A DNA stretch of 64,000 nucleotides from Diadema setosum (taxonomy: Eukaryota; Echinodermata; Echinoidea; Diadematoida; Diadematidae): assembly GCF_964275005.1 (NCBI RefSeq), contig NC_092693.1:22710835-22774834 (forward strand), read 5' to 3'. This document shows positions 1 to 9,534 of the stretch, in pieces (positions within the stretch are counted from its first letter, which is position 1; every line of letters starts with the position of its first letter). The position numbers and the translations under genes were made by a program. The notes beneath the pieces were generated by a model, which was given only the letters and a program-made list of their open reading frames with translations, was not told the origin of the DNA and did not search any database.

Positions 1-1474
1 TTTTGTAGATGAGTCATGTGAGCTTTAGTCAAGCAACGTGATCTCACGCACCTCGCATAGGGAGGGGAAAGATCATTCCAATGTCAACAACGTGCATTGG
101 GGTGATCACGTGACAAATTCGTCTTTCCTTCGCAGCGTCAGCTTTCATGACAATAGAATGTATTCCCACAGTCATTTTTCCTATGAACAGCTGTGACTCA
201 ATAGCACTTTTCACTAGCTACCATAAAAAAGTCGATTTCATTACGAGGTATTATTACGAGTATCATCATCATGATTATTTTGTCGTGATTCAGTCATGCG
301 TAGCGCTCGATTCACGTCACACGAAGCAAGGAGGCAGCTCTTTTTTTTTTCAATTTTATCATTTGCCTATGATACTGTCGCACTGATTTTTTTTTTTTCC
401 CGAACACATTAAGTGCTCCTAATGCTGTCGCATAAATCCTGGAATTGTAATTATTATCATAATCTGTCTCGGTCTTGTCTTGCTTTCTTTTTCATCTTTT
501 ACTTTCATATTGTGATATCAAAAAGTCTCAGTGTAGCATAACAAGTATAGTTACCTTGTAGGCTTCATTGTACAAAAAAAAAAAAAAGTCTGACCATTAA
601 ATTATTCTTGCTGAAAATGTAGTGTGTAGGATGTATTTAAGGACATTGTGACCTAGGCTAAACGCAGAAGTAGAAACAATAAGAGCTACGGTGATTTAGT
701 GACTGTTTTCTTTCTTGTTGTTGGGTGTTTACTTGTCATATGCCTCAATCACGTGTTTGTTGTTGTTTTTTGTTTTTACGGTGGAGGCACAATTTATACT
801 CATCTTTATTCAATTTTCTGTATAGTTTGTTCATCGTCAAAAATGGATACTCCGTAATGGCCAAAATCGATGTTACAGGTTAACAAGCAGAAGGGCTGCC
901 CATCAAAATGACGTCGTATCTTCAAATGGACTTGTCAGTTACATGAGCAGACAAGACTGCCCAACTTTGGTCAACGTGGATGTTTTAATTACAGGCCAGC
1001 CATGCGACCTGTGTGGCCCCTCCCCATTTTCCCATTCATTAAAGGTCCAGTTTACCTTTGGGAGCAGTGATTTCAAAAATGTTCAAGATATCACATTTGA
1101 TGCATATGTGTAGGTCTGTTGTATCATAAAACATCCTACCATATGAAATATTTGCAATAAAACCTAAAATATAAAGAGATATCAGGGTTTTTCTCAATAA
1201 ACCGTAACTGTATACGGTTTAGTCTGGAAACATTTTTTATTATAACTATTGTTCACATTTTGTGTATTTAACAACACTTAACATCAATTATATGGATTTA
1301 AATTTTGACAGAGGTTGTTTCTATCCGTAACTCACATTTTACAACTATTTAAAGCACTAATGCTGGGTTTTTGTTTCATCTGCAAATGGTAAATTATGCC
1401 TTTAAGCGCTACGTATTGTTCGCTTTTTATCTTACCATCTCAGAAACGGCACAGTCATCCACAACCTTTATCCA

Positions 1475-1479
<5 letters not shown>
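1..1479. other. unassigned AT-rich sequence
   Basis: No convincing coding frame, splice-bounded exon or terminal repeat was found. The stretch holds several homopolymer A and T runs and short histidine/serine-rich chance frames only. Confidence 0.5.

Positions 1480-1515
<36 letters not shown>
1480..1515. repeat. (CT)n microsatellite
   Basis: An uninterrupted TC/CT dinucleotide run of about 36 bases, directly visible. The serine/leucine frame across it is an artefact of the repeat. Confidence 0.95.
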
Positions 1516-1519
<4 letters not shown>

Positions 1520-1757
1520 TGCATGCACATATATAGACCTATGTATCAATCATAGGTCTTTTATTCATGATATTCATCTATTATCATCACTATCTTACAT
1601 TAGATGTGTTGTTGTGCAGTTATCTTACCGATGTGATATTAATGGCAAAAAAAAAAAAAAAAATCAGTCCATGAGTGCATGAATGCATTGTGAGCGGTGA
1701 CACATCACTACTCAATAGGTGAACTAGAGTCAAAAGATGCTAAGGACATTTTGCAGA

Positions 1758-1857
1758 NNNNNNNNNNNNNNNNNNNNNNNNNNNNNNNNNNNNNNNNNNN
1801 NNNNNNNNNNNNNNNNNNNNNNNNNNNNNNNNNNNNNNNNNNNNNNNNNNNNNNNNN
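1758..1857. other. assembly gap (100 N)
   Basis: Exactly 100 undetermined bases, a common placeholder length for a gap of unknown size. The true distance and content between the flanks are unknown, and reading frames crossing it mean nothing. Confidence 0.99.
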
Positions 1858-1979
1858 TCACCCTGATAGTCGCACTTTGTTCTCATGTTTTTATCACAAT
1901 TCTCTATGAATGCAGATCACTTCTTCTTTTCACCACTTTGGATAAAAAAAGGTATGTCCAGCTTCCATTTGTATGTTTC

Positions 1980-2505
1980 TATGGGCCTTTTCACACGTAC
2001 AAAGTTGCTTAATTACAAACTTGATTACAAACTTGTTTGCAATTAAGTTTCAAATCACCGTCCGTTCGCATGCAGGAATGTAAAGCTTCGCGGATTCTGC
2101 GGTTTTGAATATCAGAGCAAGGAGGGATCAGGTGTGGCTTCTTTCCAAGTTCCCGTCAATCACTCGATCTTGTAGCATGTGCAGTAGCGCGAGTTTTTTT
2201 TTTTTTCTCCGGAAGTGGTTGAAGGGTCACGTAAGCTCCGCCCCCCAAACTTGATTGGAGGTCAATCACGATCACACGCTAGTTTCGTTGCTTAATTCTG
2301 GTGAAACGTGATTGAAAAACACTTCCGGACCGTGACTGGGAATTGTAATTAAGTTTCAAATCACCCTCCGCGATTCCACTTTCCATTCACACAGCAAATT
2401 TGTTAACTTACAAACTTGGTTTGAGTTGGCTTATTATTATTGTTTCAAATTAAGCAATCTCTTATTCTCTTCACGACAACATGTGAATGCCCGGTATAGG
2501 TTAAA
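1980..2505. repeat. probable degenerate foldback/MITE-like repeat
   Basis: The motif AATTAAGTTTCAAATCACC occurs twice in direct orientation (about 2042 and 2348). Internally, TCCGGAAGTG near 2210 is mirrored by CACTTCCGG near 2321, and outer sequences around TTCACACGT and ACATGTGAA are imperfectly inverted. This suggests an old non-autonomous element. Its ends are not well defined. Confidence 0.4.
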
Positions 2506-2901
2506 CTACCCTGTCACTTGTACGAATCTCGGCTCGCGCAGTGCACCGCATAATGGCGTGCCAGTGCGTGATATTTAGTGGTAAGTAGGCCGAGTTAAGT
2601 CATTTCGAATTTCGAATAGTTAAAGAAATGCGTATTCTTAGTGAAACGCAATGTTTACGGCACAGGGCATTATCTATGAATTCGTATTCATTGCCAGGAC
2701 ACCACTTGCAGTATATTGCTTTTCAGATCATGAGACTTGCTTCCACTTCCGAATACCTGATTGTATCTAACTAATAATGATAAGAAATTTAACAATATTA
2801 AAGACGTTCAAAACTCAGGAAACTGTTTCAGAACAAAGAAAGTGTTTAAATATATTGACTGTACAAAGGCTCATTGTTTTTGAGAAACACCAAAATCTTG
2901 A

Positions 2902-3280
2902 AATGATCATATAGTTTTGGTTGAGACCTAATTTCAGGTTTCTAACATTTTTTGGCGAGATAATGAGAAACCTCTTATGAAATATGAAAGAGCATGTAAA
3001 TCAATGAGGAATTCAACTTTAATTTGATGAAAATTGGTTTTGAAATAGCTGAGATATCCGAAACAGAGCGATTCAATTAGTGTGGAACCCAGACTCTATT
3101 ACGATCTCTTTGTTTTACTTTGTGTTTGGATGTTTCAGTCCTTCCAAACCCGATTTTCATCAAATAAACTTTAAATTCCTCTTAAATGGTATGCTCTGTA
3201 CTATATCATAAGTGTTTTCTTGGTATCTCGCAAAAAGTTAAAAGCCCAATTCTCATCTCCTCCAATACTGTACCATCCCT
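2902..3280. mobile_element. degenerate piggyBac-like MITE, second copy
   Basis: This copy aligns by eye over its whole length with the better-preserved element at 21862-22220. Both share a left end ending in GGTTGAG, an internal GATGAAAATTGGTTTT block, CGATTTTCATCAAATAAACTTT, and a right end near CTGTACCATCCCT. The flanks are TTGA rather than TTAA, as expected for a decayed TTAA target. No coding sequence is present. Assignment to the piggyBac group rests only on the TTAA flanks of the sister copy. Confidence 0.55.
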
Positions 3281-4672
3281 TTGAACAGGAGCAGCAAGCC
3301 TGAGAAACGAAGGTTGGTTAAGTTGCTGTGATGTTTGCCGGGATGTTTGTTATTCCGGAGATAGGTTAGTCTAAAACTGAAATAAGGTTCGCTAAAATCG
3401 CATCAGTTGATGTGTTCCTCCGAACGTTCCTCATTCAAAAGTATCTGTCACTGTATCTGTCGAGTAGGGGGTGGGAAGGGGCTGAGCTTTCATGACCAGG
3501 GTAACACGCAGGATCCTTTCAATTGTGGCAAATCAGTACATGAATCTGTGATTTTTTTGAGGGGAGCTAGGGTCTGCCTTTGAGTTAATAGCTGTCTCTT
3601 AAAAAAAAAAATATGCGTGACTCATCCTGATGATCATGTAGGAGAGTAAATAATTCAAATATCATGAATTACGATAGCATCACAGTTGGCAAATAAATGC
3701 GTGCACCGTTAATGCACGTTTGTATGCATCTGTATACGTGTCAGTGTGTGTGCGTGGTTTATTCACTACTATTCACTTTTAATGCTTGATATCCTACACT
3801 TTAAGAAGCAAATCTGATGACATCCCCTTATTTTGTCACTAAAAGAAATTTATTTCATGATTGCAATTGTGAAACGTAATGCATGCATGTCCTTATCGGA
3901 TTATCCAACCTTCGGATTAAACGAACCTTCTTTAAGGAACCTTAGGCCTATCTAATTTTGGGAATTATGAATCTTCGGAATAACGAACCCTGCATCATTT
4001 TAGGATAAACAGACATTCGGAATATCTACGAATCTATGGTAAAACGAAACGTAAACCTAGTTGCGCCTCAAATCTGGCCTTAGCTTGGGATACGTCTAAC
4101 CATTTGTTTCCCTCTCGTTTCTTTAATGCATGTATTTGATATAAACTCAACAACATTGTAGTGCAGGGCCCTATCAGTATTCCAAAATGTCTTTCCTTGA
4201 CCCACTAACTCTCCTCCTTCCATTGCCTTTGACCTTGGAAGGACTGACCTAGGTCTGTAGAGGTTCTGTTAGAGGAGGAGGGGGCTTGTTGGTGCCATGG
4301 TAATATGAACAGATTACTATCATCTGTATTATGACTATAGTAGTCTGTTTTGTGACCACTGCTCTTGACTACTTAATGCGCATAATCATGAGTAGACTAT
4401 GCGATTGACGTGCAAAAACTACGCGGGAGTATGCGTTTTCTATGAGCAAAGGATACGCAAGTAAGTTGTAAACTAGTCGTGATTTAGTCGTGATTAAATC
4501 GTGACCTGCGTGCGACTAGATTGATGGACACGTATTAGCACGTACTGGTACGTACTGGTACGTACTGGTACTGGTACTGGTAAGACACGGTGTAACAATG
4601 ACTTGAGCATGCTCAAAACTCGTTCCGGGAGAGTCGCGGGGTTTGCCCACAGAGATACACGCAGAACACCTC
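3281..4672. other. unassigned sequence with degenerate short repeats
   Basis: No coding exon was recognised. Around 3890-4040 a TTCGGAATAACGAACC-like motif recurs in degenerate form. Around 4535-4582 CGTACTGGTACTGG-type units are tandemly repeated. The end of the stretch already resembles the interior of the following foldback family. Confidence 0.4.
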
Positions 4673-5499
4673 AAGGCCGTGTCACACCTTTCTGGGCAAG
4701 CTACACGGGCGTGTTGCGAGGAGTGTTTTTACGCGTGAGTACAAAAATGTTTGCGAGTTTCGCACTTGTGTCTTACCTGCTAGACTCGTGCTACTTACAT
4801 TCATTCTACGTGCGTGTATTCCGTGTGACCAGCATGAAACCGATCCGTTTCTGTTACGAGCAACGTACGGGTGCAGAGAAGTACCTACGTTGATGTTGCC
4901 TGCGAGGTGCTGCCTATAAGGGTCTCCTACTGGTATTATGCGTGAACCTCTGCGAGCGAACCCCCACGACTCACTCGGAACAAGTTTTGAGCATGTTCGA
5001 GGCATTCGGGGAAACAACTTTGCTACCCGAAGCTCTCCGCAGTTGGTCCGCACCTGACAGTACCTAGCGCGCATCTCGCCTGAAGTTGCCCGGAGGTGCC
5101 CACGCAAGTCCCATTTAACCGCAGCCAAGTTTTGAGCATGTCCAAATCGTTTTCCGCGTGAGTCGCGGGAATGCCCGGAGAGGTCCACGCACATCGTCAG
5201 TAGGAGGTCCCACGCAGGTACCTCGCAGTTTCCGTATGCAGTCAAGGTATGACATTCTGTGGAAGTTCTGCCATTCCTTCATAGGAATTCCTTAAATGAG
5301 TTGTCAGCACCCACGCGACCGGTACACAGGTCACACAGTATACCCGCAAGTAGAATTTAATTAAAACGTCTCCAGTAAGTAGGACACATGCACTGACTCG
5401 CCCAAATCCTTGTGCGTCCTCAGAAATTTTCGGTATCTTCGAAAATCCACACACACAACAAGCCCGCGTAGCTTGCCCGGAATGGTGTGACAGGGCCTT
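4673..5499. mobile_element. foldback/TIR element, AAGGCC(G/C)TGTCACACC family
   Basis: The left end AAGGCCGTGTCACACC and the reverse complement of the right end, AAGGCCCTGTCACACC, form an imperfect terminal inverted repeat. It continues for about 38 bases into the CAAGCTACxCGGGC block on both sides. Further ends of the same family occur near 6571, 6862 and 6896. No transposase is present, and the minus-strand frame inside it looks like repeat translation. The superfamily is not identifiable by eye. Confidence 0.7.
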
Positions 5500-5664
5500 A
5501 ACATGGTTGCGGATAAAGATATTTGCATGCGCACCTCCGGGAGAGATACGTGCTAGGTACGGTCATTCATGTGTGGCTCATCTACGGGGACCTCCGGGTA
5601 TTCAAAATTGTTCTTTGCATGTCGCACGCAAGGCTTGCCCGGAAGCGTGTTTTTTTTTTTTAAA

Positions 5665-5716
5665 TAGACGGCACAGATTGGGGTAAGCACGTATTAAACC
5701 TATGGGAAATACGTTA

Positions 5717-5753
<37 letters not shown>

Positions 5754-6532
5754 GGTTAGGTTTAGGGTTAGGGTTATGGTTAGGGCAGGGAGGTGCTAGA
5801 GAAGGAGATGCAACTCCTGCTCTCCTTTGAAGTCATGCGCGGTACCGCCGAGAAGTTTGCGCTTAACTACAGGTGGAAACCAGGTGCTTTGACAAAAGAG
5901 ATCATCAATAATCAGGACTAGCGTTCTAACATCTAGAAATACTTGCCCCTACTGCAATTCGCTCTCTCTTTTAATGTGATGGCAACAATGGATTTGTGTA
6001 CCTTGAATTGGAGCAGCGAATAAAAATGCAGTGTAAAACTGACAATTTTAACAGCAAATAGTTCAAAAGCACACTGGAACATGCACGCTTCAGCGGAGTA
6101 ATTTAGTTGAAAGATAGAAAAATAAACATGCGGAAATGTGCGCATTATAGAAAAATATTAGGTTTTTAAAAGGGCCTTAGTTTCATTTCATTTCGATTTG
6201 CGCATTACGAATGAACTAGAAACACGTGTTTATAATATTGAATTCTTTCCTAAACTATTCTAAATCAATTCGAGTATTTCAGTTAAAATTTTACGGTGAA
6301 ATAAAGCTTGTAATTCGACGAAAGGTGAAATGCGTTCTTCGTCTCCGAACTTCATCTTGCAACTATAGAGCGGTGGCGAGCATGACTTCAAAGCGTAGTG
6401 GAATGCTAGACATCCCATTGTAACGCCTTGAACCCAAACATGTGTTTGCATGAATTACGAAGAGTTGCCACTCCATCTCTGTAACACCTCCCTGGTAGGG
6501 TTAGGGTTAGGGTCCCTAATCTGTGCTGTCTA
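5665..6532. mobile_element. nested TIR element with subterminal TTAGGG arrays
   Basis: The left end TAGACGGCACAGATTGGGG and the right end, read in reverse complement, TAGACAGCACAGATTAGGG match at 17 of 19 positions. Just inside each end lie telomere-like repeats: an array of TTAGGG and TTTAGGG units at about 5711-5787, and a shorter array at about 6496-6513. Both read TTAGGG on the plus strand, so the arrays are direct, not mirrored. No coding capacity is seen between them. The inverted similarity continues a little outside the chosen ends, so the true boundaries may be wider. Confidence 0.6.
5711..5787. repeat. interstitial telomere-type (TTAGGG)n array
   Basis: About eleven TTAGGG-related units in tandem, including TTTAGGG and TTATGG variants. 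TTAGGG is the usual animal telomere unit outside arthropods and some nematodes. Because the array sits inside a TIR element, it is more likely element-borne than a chromosome-fusion scar. Confidence 0.85.
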
Positions 6533-6571
6533 AAAAAACCACGCTGCCCGGAAAGGTGTGACACGGCCTTC

Positions 6572-7320
6572 AGCGGCAGTACCTCTCAGGCAACTCCCAT
6601 GCAGGTACTTCGCAGCTGTAACACATGTACTTCGCAGTCCCCGTATGTCACTCGTAGGTGAAAATGGATCTGTTTCAAAGTTCTCACGCAGGTCTCACGG
6701 AATACACGCAAGTAGCAAGTAATTAGCACTCGTCTAGCAGTAAGACGCAAGTATACGGAACTCGCCAACATCCTTGACCGCAGGTAGAAAATTCTCCTGC
6801 GTACTGGAAATCCCTACTCGCAACAAGTCCGCGTAGCTTACCCAGAAAGGTGTGACAGTTCCTTTTCGCCCGCCTTCAGAGAGCTAACAGAGCTTAAGGC
6901 CGTGTCACACCGTTCCGGACAAGCTACGCCGTCTTGTTACGAGGAGGGATTTTCCAGCATGCAGGAGAATTTTCCGTGTTTGGGAGTTTTGCACTTGTTT
7001 CTTACCTACTAGACTACTAGACACGTGCTACTTACCTTCTACTTGTGTGTATTTCGTGTGACCTGCGTGAAAGCTTTTAAATTGATCCGTTTTCTGTTAC
7101 AAGCGACATACACAGAGAAATATACCTGCGTTGGAGTTGCCTGCGCGGTCTGCCGGTAATTAAGGGTCTCCTACCGGTGTTCTGCTATACCTCTGGAAGA
7201 GAACCCCCTCGACTCACTCGGAACAAGTTTTGAGCATGCTCAAGGTCTTGTCATACCGTATCTGGGGAAGTTTTGCGGCTTGACTTGCGGGGAAACAAAT
7301 TTGCAATCCGGAGCTCTGTC
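6572..7320. repeat. further degenerate copies of the AAGGCC(G/C)TGTCACACC family
   Basis: The left-end motif AAGGCCGTGTCACACC recurs at about 6896-6911 with the following CAAGCTACGCCGTCTTG block. A right-end-like AGCTTACCCAGAAAGG occurs near 6834. Interior GCATGCTCAA and GGGGAAACAA blocks match 4600-5030. The copies are truncated and overlap, so no complete element can be delimited. Confidence 0.5.
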
Positions 7321-7369
7321 CAAAAATATTCTATCCAAACTACACAATAGATTAACTAATTTCATTTCT

Positions 7370-8690
7370 GAAAATTCTAAATCTCGCTAGCGTGGGAGGG
7401 GGATACCCCTCCAACCCCCTCCCCCGTATTGTCCTTTACCTTCAATGTTTCATTTAAGTGTACATCAGATCTATTTCTTTGATTATGTTCGTTTGTAAAT
7501 GTATGTAGACCTATGTTTGTGTCCTTGTCAATGGTGTTGTAATGGTCCATTGTACACATTGCACACTTTGGGGACAGACAATTTTCCGAATATTCCACAA
7601 AAGTGCGCATCAGATCGTTCTATATCAATCCTAAAAATGCAATAGCTCCATCGTGTGGGAGGGGGCCGCCCCTCCCACACCCTCCCCCTTCCCCTGACAA
7701 CTTCCATATATCATTTGGAAGGCCTACACAGTGATGTCGCACACGAGGATCAAGAGCTGATATGCCACGATTTAGTCATTCAATTACCTGTGAAAGTTTT
7801 TTTTTTTTTTTTGATAGAAACAAATCCCAAATTTCATCAAAAGTGGGCACCAGGTCGCTGAATTTCAGGTCTGAAAATGCAAAATCTTCCTCGTGTGGGA
7901 GGGGCGATACCCCCCATCCACACCCTCCCCCCGCTTTATCGTTCCACTCCCTCGCACAGATATTCCAACTCAAAGTCCCCCCTCCCCAATCGTGAAAACG
8001 GATCAACGCCCTTGCCCTCCCATTCCAAACCCTGTCTCTTTCGCTCTGCTCTCTCGCACATAGCATAATATTATTGTATGTATTGTATTACCCCATCCCC
8101 AAATCAATTAAACGGAACGATGCCCCTAGGGATGATTGCTTTAATTGTCTTTGATCTAGAAATTAGAAAAACGCAAGAGCTATACTACATTATTACATAC
8201 AAAAAATGGATATCCTTATATTACCATGTTATTGATTTCATTTACGCATAATGCAGCTCGGCGCTATCCGTTTTTGAAAGTGGAGGGGGGGGGGGAGGGT
8301 GTCAAAATCTTCTCTCAAGCAAAAAGAAAAGAGAAACAACAACAAAACAGTTTTGTATTTTTGAGGTGTCATTTTCGCCGAAAGTCGGCTGACAAGCAAA
8401 AAAAAAAAAAAAAGAAAGAAAGAAAGAACAAAAACAAGAACAGAAAGTTTTCATATTTTTACTACCTCTTCCCTTACACTTTATATTTCATACAAAAAAC
8501 GGGGGGATGCAAACATTCGATCCCTGTAAAGTGGGGGAGGGGGCAGCCCGCATTAAGCTCCTCCCCCACCCCCACCCTCACGCACGGTTGAGCCGGTCCG
8601 GTTATGGGCTTGGATAGTGTTTGTATGTGATGGTAACAATCGCCGATCATTACCCCTCCCCAACTCCTCTGCCGTTGCTCTCCATGATCC
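7370..8690 (-). repeat. dispersed composite repeat, inverted copy
   Basis: Read on the minus strand, this segment resembles 58000-58800 and 63090-63680. It starts with a core containing AAGCCCATAACCGGACCGG, followed by a GGGG/CCCC-rich block, ACTTTACAGGGATC, a GTCAGCCGACTTTCGGC block, and a GAAATTCAGCGACCTGGTG block. At its low-coordinate end two or three degenerate subunits with a GTGTGGGAGGGGG block are stacked (7390, 7650 and 7895). No intact frame is present, and the proline/glycine-rich frames over the G and C runs are artefacts. Confidence 0.65.
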
Positions 8691-8708
8691 AAATACCCGC
8701 CTTAAAAA

Positions 8709-8831
8709 ATGTCTTGGGATAGTGCCTTCTCTTCTGTTGCGCCACGTCTGTGGAACTCTCTACCAGTCCCGCTTCAAATTCGCAACAGCCTCAATACCTT
8801 CAAGTCTGAACTGAAGACTTATCTTTTCTAG
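8709..8831 (+). pseudogene. LINE reverse transcriptase C-terminal tail fragment
   Basis: The frame ending in TAG at 8829-8831 encodes about 40 residues: a FSSVAPRLWNSLP block, then a SLNTFKSELKTYLF end. This APRLWNSLP...FKxxLKTxLF signature is the extreme C-terminus of CR1/L2/Jockey-type LINE polyproteins, and the same signature ends the LINE at 39280-41034. Nothing upstream continues the reverse transcriptase, so this is a 5'-truncated insertion or a surviving scrap. Family confidence is good; the clade is not resolved. Confidence 0.75.
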
Positions 8832-8891
8832 CAGCTTTGTGAATGATTTGTGACACATTGTTGGAGACTGAACGGATGCACGTCACGAGAC

Positions 8892-9212
8892 CGACACCCA
8901 CGAGTCATACATCCCACGAATCCTCCAGCTCACAAGTCATACAGCCCATGAGTTTTTATACAGCTCATGAGTCATGATTAGTTCTGTCCATGGTTCGACA
9001 TATAGCCCCGTGTTGTATATCTGTCGAACTCGTGGGCTGTTTTCCCCTAGTGTCGAACCCATTGGCTTTATTTGCCTAGTGTCGAACTCGTGGGTTGTGT
9101 GACCTATGAGCCTGTATGACTCATGGATTATTATTATTAATGGTATCTTTATTCAATTTATAGGATCTGTTTTCTATGTCGAACTCGTGGGCTTTATGAC
9201 TCGTAGGTGTCG
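8892..9212. mobile_element. small TIR element built of CCACGAGTCATA/GTCGAACTCGTGGG units
   Basis: The left end CGACACCCACGAGTCATA and the reverse complement of the right end, CGACACCTACGAGTCATA, match at 17 of 18 positions. Between them, variants of ACTCGTGGGCTxT and GTGTCGAACxC recur several times in both orientations. There is no coding sequence. Confidence 0.6.
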
Positions 9213-9325
9213 CTAGAGTTGGACGACCCCGACTGAACATAAAAAATGTACTTTGAACATAATATGACGAAACTAAAGTTTTGGAGAAAGCCAGGCGAGA
9301 CGGTGGGAACAGTACAGGCGAAAAA

Positions 9326-9397
9326 ATGTCTTCAGCGGGACACACGACGCAGCTTTTGGAAATTGTAGAAGACTTAGAAATATTTCAATTGAAAAAA
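9326..9397 (+). CDS. possible first coding exon of an unidentified gene
   Basis: An ATG preceded by an A-rich leader opens a 24-codon frame starting MSSAGHTTQLLE. It ends in AAAAAA immediately before GTAAGTAAA, an excellent 5' splice donor, leaving phase 0. The residues look like a normal helical N-terminus (LLEIVEDLEIFQ). No downstream partner exon was identified, because the following 8 kb is occupied by LINEs, so the rest of the gene may lie in or beyond them or may be lost. It could also be a chance frame. There is no protein family match by eye. Confidence 0.3.
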
Positions 9398-9534
9398 GTA
9401 AGTAAATTGCGTCGTACTAAGGACAATGCGAAGGGTCTAAACGTAATATCTGTCACGTTCTGATATGAGCGTGTGTCTTCATTTGCGCACATACGAGTAA
9501 GTCTTTAGTGCGTGCGTCTATACATGGAAGTTCA

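Larger units (their letters stand above)
5560..6571. mobile_element. second foldback-family copy, split by a nested element
   Basis: The right end GGTGTGACACGGCCTT at 6571 matches the family at 4673-5499. Its matching GCTTGCCCGGAA segment near 5632 has been separated from it by the nested element at 5665-6532. The left end is eroded, so only the right boundary is reliable. Confidence 0.5.

Noticed and set aside
4682..5245. 187-residue minus-strand frame as a real gene
   Set aside because: It lies wholly within a foldback element of a multi-copy family and shows no domain.
5711..5787. Chromosome end or fusion point
   Set aside because: The array is short, internal, and enclosed by a TIR element with a second small array at its other end.
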